A stretch of DNA of 64,000 bases from Dongia mobilis. Its GTDB lineage: Bacteria; Pseudomonadota; Alphaproteobacteria; Dongiales; Dongiaceae. The stretch lies in contig NZ_SNYW01000006.1 of NCBI RefSeq assembly GCF_004363235.1, positions 682,001 to 746,000 of the forward strand, read 5' to 3'. The position numbers and the translations under genes are program-made. Under the pieces are notes generated by a model that was not told the DNA's origin, did not search any database, and saw only the letters and a program-made list of their open reading frames with translations. Each line of letters starts with the position of its first letter. The first letter of the stretch is position 1. Shown piece after piece: positions 38,278 through 45,857 of this stretch.

Positions 38278-40689
38278 ATGGGGAAATCCCTGACACCGGA
38301 CCAGCTATTCACCACCTGCGATCCGGACCTGCTGCCGGGCGACACGACGAACGACCTTGATGAACTTCCAGGCCTCATCGGCCAGGAGCGGGCGATCGAG
38401 GCCGTCTCCTTCGGCATCGGCCTGCGTCGGGCTGGCTACAATCTCTATGCGCTTGGCATGAGCGGCACCGGCAAGCATTCGGTCATCGCCGACTACCTGC
38501 GCCGCGAGGCTGCCAAGCAGCCGACCCCCGACGATTGGTGCTATGTCAACAACTTTGCCGACCCGCAGCGGCCCAATGCGCTGCGACTGCCGGCCGGGCG
38601 CGCCGGGCCATTGCGCGATGCGATGCGGAAGCTGGTCGAGGAATTGACCGCCGTGCTGCCGGCGACCTTCGAAAGCGAGGATTATCGCGCGCGGCGCGAG
38701 GTCATCAACGAGCAGTTCAAGCAGCAGAGCGAGCAGGCATTCGGCGATCTGCAGGAGCGGGCGAAGGCGCGTCAGATCGCCCTCATCCGCACGCCCGTCG
38801 GCCTCGCTTTGGCACCCCTCAAGGGTGGCGAGGTCCTGCCGCCGGAGGAGTTCGAGAAACTGCCGGAGCCGGAGCAGAAGAAGATCAGGGAGGCGATCGA
38901 GACCCTGCAGGGTCAACTCGAGGCGCTGGTCCGCCGCATCCCGGATTGGGAGCGCAAGCACCGCGAGGCGGTCCGCGCCCTCAACCACGAGGTCACCAAG
39001 TTTGCGGTCGATCACCTGATCCAGGAGGTACGCAACCAGTATGGCGATCTGCCGGAGGTGCTCGCCTATCTTGCGGACGTGGAACGCGACTTGGTCGAGA
39101 ATGCCGGCGATTTCATGCCGCAGATGCAGCCGGGAATGGCTGCCGTCGGTGCCGAAGGCGGTGACGGGCCCGGCCGCGCCTTTCGGCGCTATCAGGTGAA
39201 TGTGCTGGTGGAGCACGAACCCGGCAAGGGGGCGCCGATCTATTACGAGGACCGGCCGAACCACCAGATGATCGTCGGCCGCGTCGAGCATATTGCCCGT
39301 TTCGGCACGCTGACGACGGATTTCACCCTGCTGAAGCCGGGCGCGCTGCACAAGGCCAATGGCGGCTATCTCATCCTCGACGCGGTCAAGCTGCTGGGGA
39401 ACGGCTTTGCCTATGAAAGCCTGAAGCGCGCACTTCGTGCCGGCGAGATCCGCATCGAGACGATCGAGCAGATGCTGAGCCTCGCCACCACCATCTCGCT
39501 GGAGCCGGAGGCGATCCCCCTCGACCTCAAGATCGTCCTGGTGGGCGAGGCCGAGCTCTATCACATGCTGCATGCATACGACCCCGACTTTGCCGAGTTG
39601 TTCAAGGTGCCGGTTGATTTCGAGGAACGGATCGACCGCAGCAGCCGCAATACGATCCTGATGGCGCGCCTGATTGCAACCTCGGTCAAGCGCGAGAAGC
39701 TGAGGCCGTTCAATCGAAGCGGCATGGCGCGCGTGATCGAGCAGGCCTCGCGCATGGTCGAGGATGCGCAGAAGCTCTCGGTCCATATGCGCAGCCTCAA
39801 CGATCTGCTGGTGGAGGCGGATCACCATGCCGGCCTGGCCGGCGCCACCGAGGTCGATGGCGGCCACGTGCAGCAGGCGATCGACGCCCAGCGACGCTGG
39901 CTCGACCGCATTCCGCAGCGCCTGCGGGAGGAGATGCTGCGCGGCACCTATCGCATCGAGACCAGCGGCCAGGTGGTCGGTCAGATCAACGGGCTGTCTG
40001 TCTTCGGGCTGGGCGGGCGCAGCTTCGGCAGGCCCAGCCGAATCAGTGCCCGGGTCCGGGTCGGACGCGGCGAACTTATCGACATCGAGCGCGAGGTCGA
40101 GCTTGGCGGGCCGCTCCATTCCAAGGGCGTGCTGATCCTTTCCGGTTTTCTCGGCGGCCGTTTCGGCTTGAACCGCCCGCTGGCATTGGGCGCCAGCCTG
40201 GTGTTCGAGCAATCCTATGGCGGTGTCGAGGGCGACAGCGCCTCGATGGCGGAACTCTGCGCCCTGATGTCGGCCCTGTCCGATCTGCCGATCCGGCAGG
40301 GTCTTGCCATGACCGGCTCGGTCGACCAGAGCGGCCAGTCGCAGGCGATCGGCGGCGTCAACGAGAAGATCGAGGGTTTCTTCGAGTTGTGCGCGGCGCG
40401 CGGTCTCACCGGCGAGCAGGGCGTCATCATCCCGGCGAGCAACGTCAAGCATCTGATGCTGCGCGAGGCGGTGGTGGCGGCGGTGCGGCGTGGCGAGTTC
40501 CATATCCATGCCATCGACCATGTCGATGAGGCGCTGGAAATCCTGACCGGCGAGATCGCCGGCAGCCCAGGTGCCGACGGCTCCTATCCGCCGGGAACGA
40601 TCAATGCCAAGGCGGCGAAGCGCCTCGCCGACTTTGCCGAGCGCGCGGCGGCCTTCGGTCGCAAGCTCGAACCGGGCCGCGGCGCATGA
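38278..40689 (+). CDS. Lon-like ATP-dependent protease (LonB/YcbZ-type)
   Basis: 803 residues. An AAA+ module has Walker A GMSGTGKHS near 60-68, but the nucleotide domain is of the archaeal/YcbZ-like LonB kind and lacks the N-terminal substrate domain of classical Lon. The C-terminal S16 protease domain has a Ser-Lys dyad: Ser654 in GDSASMAEL and Lys697 in GGVNEKIEGFF, 43 residues apart as in E. coli Lon (Ser679/Lys722). It probably degrades damaged or regulatory proteins. An FNR-type box lies upstream and a universal stress protein gene overlaps its stop by four bases. Confidence 0.9.
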   Translation: MGKSLTPDQLFTTCDPDLLPGDTTNDLDELPGLIGQERAIEAVSFGIGLRRAGYNLYALGMSGTGKHSVIADYLRREAAKQPTPDDWCYVNNFADPQRPNALRLPAGRAGPLRDAMRKLVEELTAVLPATFESEDYRARREVINEQFKQQSEQAFGDLQERAKARQIALIRTPVGLALAPLKGGEVLPPEEFEKLPEPEQKKIREAIETLQGQLEALVRRIPDWERKHREAVRALNHEVTKFAVDHLIQEVRNQYGDLPEVLAYLADVERDLVENAGDFMPQMQPGMAAVGAEGGDGPGRAFRRYQVNVLVEHEPGKGAPIYYEDRPNHQMIVGRVEHIARFGTLTTDFTLLKPGALHKANGGYLILDAVKLLGNGFAYESLKRALRAGEIRIETIEQMLSLATTISLEPEAIPLDLKIVLVGEAELYHMLHAYDPDFAELFKVPVDFEERIDRSSRNTILMARLIATSVKREKLRPFNRSGMARVIEQASRMVEDAQKLSVHMRSLNDLLVEADHHAGLAGATEVDGGHVQQAIDAQRRWLDRIPQRLREEMLRGTYRIETSGQVVGQINGLSVFGLGGRSFGRPSRISARVRVGRGELIDIEREVELGGPLHSKGVLILSGFLGGRFGLNRPLALGASLVFEQSYGGVEGDSASMAELCALMSALSDLPIRQGLAMTGSVDQSGQSQAIGGVNEKIEGFFELCAARGLTGEQGVIIPASNVKHLMLREAVVAAVRRGEFHIHAIDHVDEALEILTGEIAGSPGADGSYPPGTINAKAAKRLADFAERAAAFGRKLEPGRGA

Positions 40690-41504
40690 ACCAGCGGGAC
40701 TCAGGCTTCCCCGTCAGGCGCATCGTCATTGCGCTGGAATCGATCTGCGAGAACCTCACGGCGCTCGAAGCTGCCGCCGAGATGGCGCAGCGCATGCAGG
40801 CGGAACTGCACGGCATCTTCATCGAGGATGCCGATCTGCTGAGTGCCGCCAATCTGCACTTCGTCAAACAGGTGACCCTTTATTCCGGCGCCAGGTCCAG
40901 CCTCGACCCGGCCGAGATCGAGCGGGAATTCCGCGCCAAGGCGGAACGGGCGCGCCGCCAGCTGGAGGATCTCGCCACCAGGATCCGGGTGCCCTGGTCG
41001 TTCCAGGTACATCGCGGCCGGCGCACATCCCTGATCGAAATGACGGAGCATTCCGACCTGCTGGTGGTCGCGGCGGTCGCCCGGCAGGTCGCCGGATTCA
41101 TGGCGCTGCCCAGCGAATGGCCCGACATCTCGCTAGGGAGTGGCCGCTCCTGCCTGTTGCTGGGGGCGCCGGGGCAGCACAAGCGCGGCGTGCTGGCGAT
41201 CTTCGACGGGACGGCGGCTGGTTCGCGCGCGATTGCCGCCGCCCTCGCGCTCGACGGGACAGTGCATCCCCTGACGCTGGCCGTCGCCGCCGGCAGCGAG
41301 CAGGCGGCAGCCGTGAATCCGGTGCTGCAGCAGGCTGCCACAAAAGGCGGGGTCGAGCGCGTCGTCCTGCCGGAAAAGGTCGATCTCAAGCGCCTGCTGC
41401 AGAAACGGCAATGCGCGCTGGCGGTGGTTCCAGGGGGCTTGGCCGGGCACGGGCTGCGTGATCTCCTAGTGGCCCCGCCCTGTCCCGTCCTGCTGGTCAA
41501 TTGA
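40686..41504 (+). CDS. Universal stress protein-family protein
   Basis: 272 residues with two Usp-like halves. The first begins RRIVIALESICENLTALEAAAEMAQRM, a UspA-type strand-helix, and the second ends in GLRDLLVAPPCPVLLVN, a common Usp closing strand. The ATP-binding GxxG-9-GS motif is not clear in either half, so ATP binding is doubtful. It overlaps the Lon-like gene by four bases and is presumably controlled with it. Confidence 0.75.
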   Translation: MNQRDSGFPVRRIVIALESICENLTALEAAAEMAQRMQAELHGIFIEDADLLSAANLHFVKQVTLYSGARSSLDPAEIEREFRAKAERARRQLEDLATRIRVPWSFQVHRGRRTSLIEMTEHSDLLVVAAVARQVAGFMALPSEWPDISLGSGRSCLLLGAPGQHKRGVLAIFDGTAAGSRAIAAALALDGTVHPLTLAVAAGSEQAAAVNPVLQQAATKGGVERVVLPEKVDLKRLLQKRQCALAVVPGGLAGHGLRDLLVAPPCPVLLVN

Positions 41505-41529
41505 TCTGGCCGCGATTGGGGCGGCCTGC

Positions 41530-41543
41530 TTGATTTGTGTCAA
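41530..41543. promoter_or_regulatory. Near-match FNR/FixK-type box
   Basis: TTGATTTGTGTCAA differs from TTGAT-N4-ATCAA at one position. It lies between the universal stress gene and the host-attachment-family gene, 136 bases before the latter's start. It is weaker evidence than the two perfect boxes but points to the same regulator. Confidence 0.4.
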
Positions 41544-41678
41544 TGCGCCGGCGACGGGCCGGATCAGAATTGTTCACGGAGAACTCGTGCGGGCGTCGCA
41601 AGGGACGTGCAGGCGAGAGGGTGCGGTCGGCGGTTTCCGTTGCCATTGCGACCCGCCGGATCGCGGAAAGGATGAAAG

Positions 41679-42224
41679 ATGGCAAAGATGGTTCGTGACC
41701 ACCGGGCGAAGGATCGCTCGGCGCAGGATCGTCCGGCACAGGACCGACTGGCGCGGGCGAAGAAAGCGGAGCGAACCTGGATCGTGGTCGCCGATGGCGG
41801 CCATGCCCGCATCATGGAGAGTGCCGAGGCGCATTCCGGCGTCACGGTTCGGCTAGAGGCGCAATCCGCGGCGCGCGTTACCGGCGGCAAGCTGGCATCC
41901 GATCGGCTGCCGCGCGCCCAGGAAAGCGCCAATGCGGCGCGCCACGGCATTGAGCCGCGGCTCAGCCTGAAGGATCACGAGAAGCGGCTGTTCGCGTCGC
42001 GCCTCGCCGGCTATCTGAAGGGCGGCGCTGCCCAGTACGACCGCCTGATCCTGGTCGCGCCGGCGCGCTTCCTCACGCTTCTCGACCAGGAATTGCCGGC
42101 CGCGGTGGCGCGCAAGGTGGCGGTCACGCGCAAGCAGGATCTGACCTGGATGTCGGAAGCGGAAGTCTTGAAGCGCCTCGGCACCGTCGGCAGCAAGGTG
42201 CAGCGCGCCCGCGTGGCCCGCTGA
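41679..42224 (+). CDS. Host attachment (BaeRF-like) family protein
   Basis: 181 residues. The N-terminal 30 residues are charged and repetitive (DRSAQDRPAQDRLARA). They are followed by the family core TWIVVADGGHARIMES, FASRLAGYLKGGAAQYDRLILVAPARFLTLLDQEL and WMSEAEVLKRL. The family is named host attachment protein in plant-associated bacteria, but structurally it resembles archaeal release factor eRF1 fragments and is linked to ribosome or stress functions. It follows a likely FNR-type site. Confidence 0.8.
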   Translation: MAKMVRDHRAKDRSAQDRPAQDRLARAKKAERTWIVVADGGHARIMESAEAHSGVTVRLEAQSAARVTGGKLASDRLPRAQESANAARHGIEPRLSLKDHEKRLFASRLAGYLKGGAAQYDRLILVAPARFLTLLDQELPAAVARKVAVTRKQDLTWMSEAEVLKRLGTVGSKVQRARVAR

Positions 42225-42334
42225 GCAGCGTACCCGCCCGGTATCTCCAGCGAGGCGGCGCTTCCCGGGCTCCAGGAACGCCTTGGACCAGGAATTGTTG
42301 AGATCCGCCGCTATACCTTCCCGGCGACAATCCT

Positions 42335-42892
42335 TCATGTCGCCAGCAGCCTTCGCGCCATTTTCTTGGCGAACTGTGCCGAACTGGTTTCGCGGGCGAT
42401 CTGGGCCACGGCCACGGCGCCTTCGTGCAACAGGTTGATCTCCCGGGCAATGTCGTCGGCATCACCATAGCCGGCCGCCACGGCCAGTTCGCGGAAATAG
42501 GCGAGGACTTTGCGCTTGTGGTGGACGGCAGCCTGAAAGACAGGGTCGTCCGCTTCGCCGTGTTCGCCCGCGGCACTGATGAAGGGGCAGCCCTTGAAAC
42601 TGTCCGTCGCGAACCAGGCCTCCAGATAGTCGAAGGTGACAAGCAGCCGCTCGCGGGGATCACTGGCGCGAGTCTCCACGAATTTTCGCATCTCGCCGCG
42701 GCCGAACTCGTCCCGCCGCTTGAGGGCGGCGAGGATCAGTGCCTCCTTGGTGGGGAAGTGGCGATAGAGGGTGGTCTTGGCGACCTTGGCCTCGGCGATG
42801 ATGAGGTCGATGCCGGCCGCGTGAAAGCCTCGCTTGTTGAAAAGCGCGATAGCGGTATCGAGCAGGTGGTCGCGAATTTCAGATCGCTTCAT
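42335..42892 (-). CDS. TetR-family transcriptional regulator
   Basis: 185 residues. The N-terminal HTH is MKRSEIRDHLLDTAIALFNKRGF then AGIDLIIAEAKVAKTTLYRHFPTKEALILAAL, a textbook TetR DNA-binding domain. The ligand-binding half is of the YcdC/AcrR style. It is divergent from the AhpD-like gene, and three similar inverted repeats, one just upstream of this gene, suggest it represses both. The ligand is unknown. Confidence 0.93.
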   Translation of the reverse strand: MKRSEIRDHLLDTAIALFNKRGFHAAGIDLIIAEAKVAKTTLYRHFPTKEALILAALKRRDEFGRGEMRKFVETRASDPRERLLVTFDYLEAWFATDSFKGCPFISAAGEHGEADDPVFQAAVHHKRKVLAYFRELAVAAGYGDADDIAREINLLHEGAVAVAQIARETSSAQFAKKMARRLLAT

Positions 42893-42919
42893 CAGGCGGT
42901 CCAGTTTGGGTCAATCGTC

Positions 42920-42935
42920 GATACTATTTTGTAGC
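42920..42935. promoter_or_regulatory. TetR operator candidate 1 (upstream of tetR)
   Basis: GATACTATTTTGTAGC fits GATAC-W-N4-T-GTANC, the half-site pair also found twice ahead of the AhpD-like gene. It lies 28 bases upstream of the TetR start codon. Confidence 0.55.
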
Positions 42936-43068
42936 GATTCTAACGCCGATAGCCCCGCCGCAGCAAGGCCGGGCAGCTACAGTCCAACAATATTTTTCAT
43001 TTGAATCATTGTGTTATGGCGGAATTCCGGTGCGCTCGGGAAGAATCTGCTGACTCCTCTTGAAAATA

Positions 43069-43084
43069 GATACAGATCTGTCTA
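43069..43084. promoter_or_regulatory. TetR operator candidate 2
   Basis: GATACAGATCTGTCTA contains the perfect 10-bp palindrome ACAGATCTGT and the same GATACA half-site as the copy 27 bases downstream. It lies 79 bases before the AhpD-like gene start. Confidence 0.55.
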
Positions 43085-43095
43085 CATAACTGAAC

Positions 43096-43111
43096 GATAC
43101 AATTCTGTATC
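43096..43111. promoter_or_regulatory. TetR operator candidate 3
   Basis: GATACAATTCTGTATC is a perfect GATACA/TGTATC pair around four bases, extending to 9-bp arms (43,093-43,114). It lies 52 bases before the AhpD-like gene. It is the strongest of the three sites. Confidence 0.65.
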
Positions 43112-43162
43112 GTTTTAAGGGGAGCCGCCGACCGGTTCGCCCGAACTCAAGGAGACAAAATC

Positions 43163-43711
43163 ATGCAGCGTATTGCTTCGGTCGATCCGGCGACCGCCAC
43201 TGGCCCCGCTAAGGATTTGCTGGACGGCCTCAAGGCCAAGATCGGCATGGTGCCGAATCTCTATCGGTTGCTGGCGCAAAGCCCCGAGACCCTGGGCGGT
43301 GTCCTGGGGCTGAGCGGCGCGCTCGCCAAGGGCCGCCTTGACGCCGCGACCCGCGAACGGATTGCGCTCGCCGTCGCCAACGTGAACGGTTGCGACTATT
43401 GCAACGCGGCCCATAGCGCCATCGCCAAGGGCCACAAGCTGAGCGAGGCGGAAATCCAGGCGAACCGCACCGGCCGATCCACCGATCCGCATGCCGATGC
43501 CGCCGTGGCGTTCGCGCGCAAGGTCGCCCTGACCCGCGCCGATGTGAGCGAGGCCGATCTCGCGGCCTTGCGCAATGCCGGCTATTCGGACGCGCAGATC
43601 GTCGAGATCGTCGTCAACGTTGCCGCCAATGTCGTCACCAATTACGTGAACGAGGTCTTTAAGACCGAGATAGACTTCCCGGCGACGGCACCCGCGACCC
43701 GCGCCGCCTGA
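43163..43711 (+). CDS. Carboxymuconolactone decarboxylase/AhpD-like protein
   Basis: 182 residues. The redox motif is Cys77-x-x-Cys80 with His84 in GCDYCNAAH, the AhpD-type active site, followed by the hallmark helix pattern of the family. It probably acts as a peroxidase or disulfide reductase protecting against peroxides. It is preceded by AAGGAG and two TetR-type operators and is divergent from the TetR gene, with a strong hairpin after its stop. Confidence 0.9.
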   Translation: MQRIASVDPATATGPAKDLLDGLKAKIGMVPNLYRLLAQSPETLGGVLGLSGALAKGRLDAATRERIALAVANVNGCDYCNAAHSAIAKGHKLSEAEIQANRTGRSTDPHADAAVAFARKVALTRADVSEADLAALRNAGYSDAQIVEIVVNVAANVVTNYVNEVFKTEIDFPATAPATRAA

Positions 43712-43784
43712 CGGTCGCGTCCCCGCATCGCCCGGGCGCTCGATCATGCCCCACTCTCCGGCATGGAGTTTTCCGGGCATGATT

Positions 43785-43818
43785 GGCCCGCCTCGCCAGC
43801 CCCCGGGCGAGGCGGGCC
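43785..43818 (+). terminator. Strong hairpin terminator after the AhpD-like gene
   Basis: GGCCCGCCTCGCC (43,785-43,797) pairs over all 13 bases with GGCGAGGCGGGCC (43,806-43,818), leaving an 8-base loop. It lies 74 bases after the AhpD-like stop. There is no T-tract, so it may act with Rho. Confidence 0.6.
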
Positions 43819-43875
43819 ACGTCATTCCGGTCGCGCAATTGAACGCGTTGCCCCAAATGTCGTAGTGAGTTGTGA

Positions 43876-44505
43876 ATGCCCTCGCCGAGCCCCAGCAGGA
43901 CGAAAGCCGCCGCCCTTTATCGCTCGCTCGGTGCCTGCCGCCTGTGTGCGGACCTGCCGCTGGGGCCGAAGCCCATTTACCAGTTGGATCCCCGCGCACG
44001 CATTCTGATCGCGGGCCAGGCGCCCGGCCGCCTTGCCCATGAAGCGGGCTTTCCCTTTGCCGATATATCGGGCGACCGGCTGCGCGACTGGCTGGGGGTC
44101 GGCAGGAAGGAATTCTACGACCCAACGCGCTTTGCCATCCTGCCGATGGGCTTCTGCTTTCCAGGAAGCGGGAAGGGTGGCGATGCGCCGCCGCGCCCCA
44201 TTTGTGCCGCGCATTGGCGGACACAGCTTCTGGCAACACTTCCCAACATCGGGCTCACCGTGGCGCTCGGCCGCCATGCGGTGAACTGGCACCTGCCGGC
44301 GGCGGGCCCGGCGCTGCGCCTTGCGGAAGTCGTCGCCGGCTGGCGCAGCCATCTGCCCGCCCTCATGCCGCTGCCGCATCCATCGCCCCGCAACCAGATC
44401 TGGCTGCGGCGTCATCCGTGGTTCGAACAGGAACTGGTCCCGGCACTCCGCCAGCGCGTCGGCGAATTGCAACGGGCTGGCTTTGCGAGGGGACCCGGAC
44501 GATGA
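43876..44505 (+). CDS. Uracil-DNA glycosylase-family protein
   Basis: 209 residues. It begins with a Cys pair (GACRLCADLPLG) and continues with IAGQAPG (in place of the family's GEAPG), a middle RFAILPMGFCFPG region, and ends PLPHPSPRNQIWLRRHPWFE, the HPSP motif of uracil-DNA glycosylases. The uncommon QAPG motif and short length indicate a divergent subfamily, possibly of the UdgX or YqiK kind, so DNA repair activity is probable but not certain. Confidence 0.78.
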   Translation: MPSPSPSRTKAAALYRSLGACRLCADLPLGPKPIYQLDPRARILIAGQAPGRLAHEAGFPFADISGDRLRDWLGVGRKEFYDPTRFAILPMGFCFPGSGKGGDAPPRPICAAHWRTQLLATLPNIGLTVALGRHAVNWHLPAAGPALRLAEVVAGWRSHLPALMPLPHPSPRNQIWLRRHPWFEQELVPALRQRVGELQRAGFARGPGR

Positions 44506-44670
44506 CCACGGCGCCTTCGGGCAGCGCGTTGATCCGGCGCGCGATATGCGACTTCGCCGAAGAAAAGATCTGCCTAGCGGCAAGAACCGGTGCTGACAAA
44601 CGCAACGGACTGCGCGACATTCGGCGGGTCCTTGCCGGCATGACCGGCAGTCGAAAAGGGAGGCGTCCGG

Positions 44671-45462
44671 ATGGACCTCACCGAGATCGGCCGTCAATAC
44701 CGCGAGAATGGTTTCGTCTCCGGCCTGGAAATCCTGAGCGAAGCCGAGGCGCGTCGTCACCGCGACGCCCTGGAGAAGGCGGAGGCAGCATTCGGAAAGC
44801 TGCATTACAAGGCCAAGATCCACACGGTCCTGCGATCACCTCTCGAACTGGCGACTCATCCCAGAATCCTGGATGTGGTCGAAGCGCTGATCGGCCCCGA
44901 CATACTTCTCTACGACGTTGAATACATCATCAAGGAGCCGCATGCGCCGTCGCATGTAAGCTGGCACCAGGACCTGACCTATTGGGGGTTCAGCGACGAT
45001 GCCCAGGTTTCGCTGTGGCTGGCCCTGTCGCCGGCCTCGGCCGAGAGTGGCTGCATGCGGATGATCCCGGGCAGTCACCGACGTGGCAGACATGACCACG
45101 TCACGACGCAAGACAGCAGCAATGTGCTGTTGCAGGGACAGACGGTAATGAATGTGCGCGAGGAAGAGGCAGTGCTGTGCCCGCTGGCGCCAGGCCAGGC
45201 GTCGTTCCATCACGGCTGGACGCTGCATGCCTCGACGCCGAACAGAAGTGCAGATCGCCGTATCGGCTTGAATGCGCAGTTCATCGCGCCACATATGCGC
45301 CAGACGAAACACGATCGCGACAGCGCCCTGCTGGTACGCGGCGAGGACCGGTTCAACCATTTCAGGAAGGATCGTGCGGCCCGTGCCGATTTCGAGCCGG
45401 TGGCCCTACAGAGATGGGGCGAACTGGACAAGCTGCACCTAGAGACGCAGGGAAACGGCTAG
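44671..45462 (+). CDS. Phytanoyl-CoA dioxygenase-family oxygenase
   Basis: 263 residues. The iron ligands are His99 and Asp101 in SWHQDLTYWGF and a C-terminal histidine in LHASTPNRSADRR, where the Arg binds 2-oxoglutarate. Such enzymes hydroxylate small molecules using Fe(II), oxygen and 2-oxoglutarate. It lies 36 bases before the left end of the genomic island. A GGAGGCG precedes the ATG at 44671. The substrate is not predictable. Confidence 0.85.
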   Translation: MDLTEIGRQYRENGFVSGLEILSEAEARRHRDALEKAEAAFGKLHYKAKIHTVLRSPLELATHPRILDVVEALIGPDILLYDVEYIIKEPHAPSHVSWHQDLTYWGFSDDAQVSLWLALSPASAESGCMRMIPGSHRRGRHDHVTTQDSSNVLLQGQTVMNVREEEAVLCPLAPGQASFHHGWTLHASTPNRSADRRIGLNAQFIAPHMRQTKHDRDSALLVRGEDRFNHFRKDRAARADFEPVALQRWGELDKLHLETQGNG

Positions 45463-45497
45463 ATTTGGGCAATCGGGTCGAGAATGTCGATGAAGAA

Positions 45498-45544
45498 AAT
45501 GGTGGGCGCGACAGGGATTGAACCTGTGACCCCTACCATGTCAA
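45498..45544. repeat. Left attachment repeat: tRNA-Val 3'-end duplicate
   Basis: These 47 bases are identical to 49,625-49,671 and contain the 3' part of tRNA-Val (from the anticodon loop to CCA, reading on the minus strand) plus two flanking bases. It is the island's outer attachment scar. The full tRNA is at the other end. Confidence 0.9.
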
Positions 45545-45857
45545 CGCTGGGTTCGGGCTGGAAGGCCCGCAAATATGGCCGCAAACATGGAAAAATTCGC
45601 CTTCGTCGGTCGTCAAAACGCTTCGATTAAGGCGATTTGGCACTACAGTGCACCACAGAATCGAGCGCATTTTGGATACGACTTGCCCACTAGAAAGCTG
45701 CGCGAGGCTGCCATCTTTGCGATGATCTATACTAACACATATTACCTTCAGTTGACATTGGTTCAATATTTGTTCTCTACTTCGTAGCCTAGCACATTGT
45801 TGGCATTGAGACGCCCTCTGGCATTGGTGTCGATGATCAGGCGATGGACTGTCGGGG
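45545..45857. other. AT-rich left end of island, no gene
   Basis: 313 bases between the left repeat and the nuclease gene. It holds a tandem pair of 10-base elements at 45,639-45,658 (GGCACTACAG then TGCACCACAG) matching the right end of the island, and a TTGACA at 45,752-45,757 that could be a minus-35 promoter element, with no convincing partner. Nothing else is visible. Confidence 0.6.
45639..45658 (+). repeat. Left integrase arm-type repeats
   Basis: Two adjacent 10-base elements, GGCACTACAG and TGCACCACAG. The second is an exact match to both copies at 49,534-49,554 and all are in the same orientation. Confidence 0.55.

Noticed and set aside
38305-40521. 738-residue open frame opposite the Lon-like gene
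   Set aside because: Same reason: it is a shadow of a clear protease gene whose dyad spacing matches Lon.
45638-45652. Sigma-54-like promoter in TTGGCACTACAGTGC
   Set aside because: The GG-to-GC spacing is one base too short, and the same bases form the integrase-type repeat.
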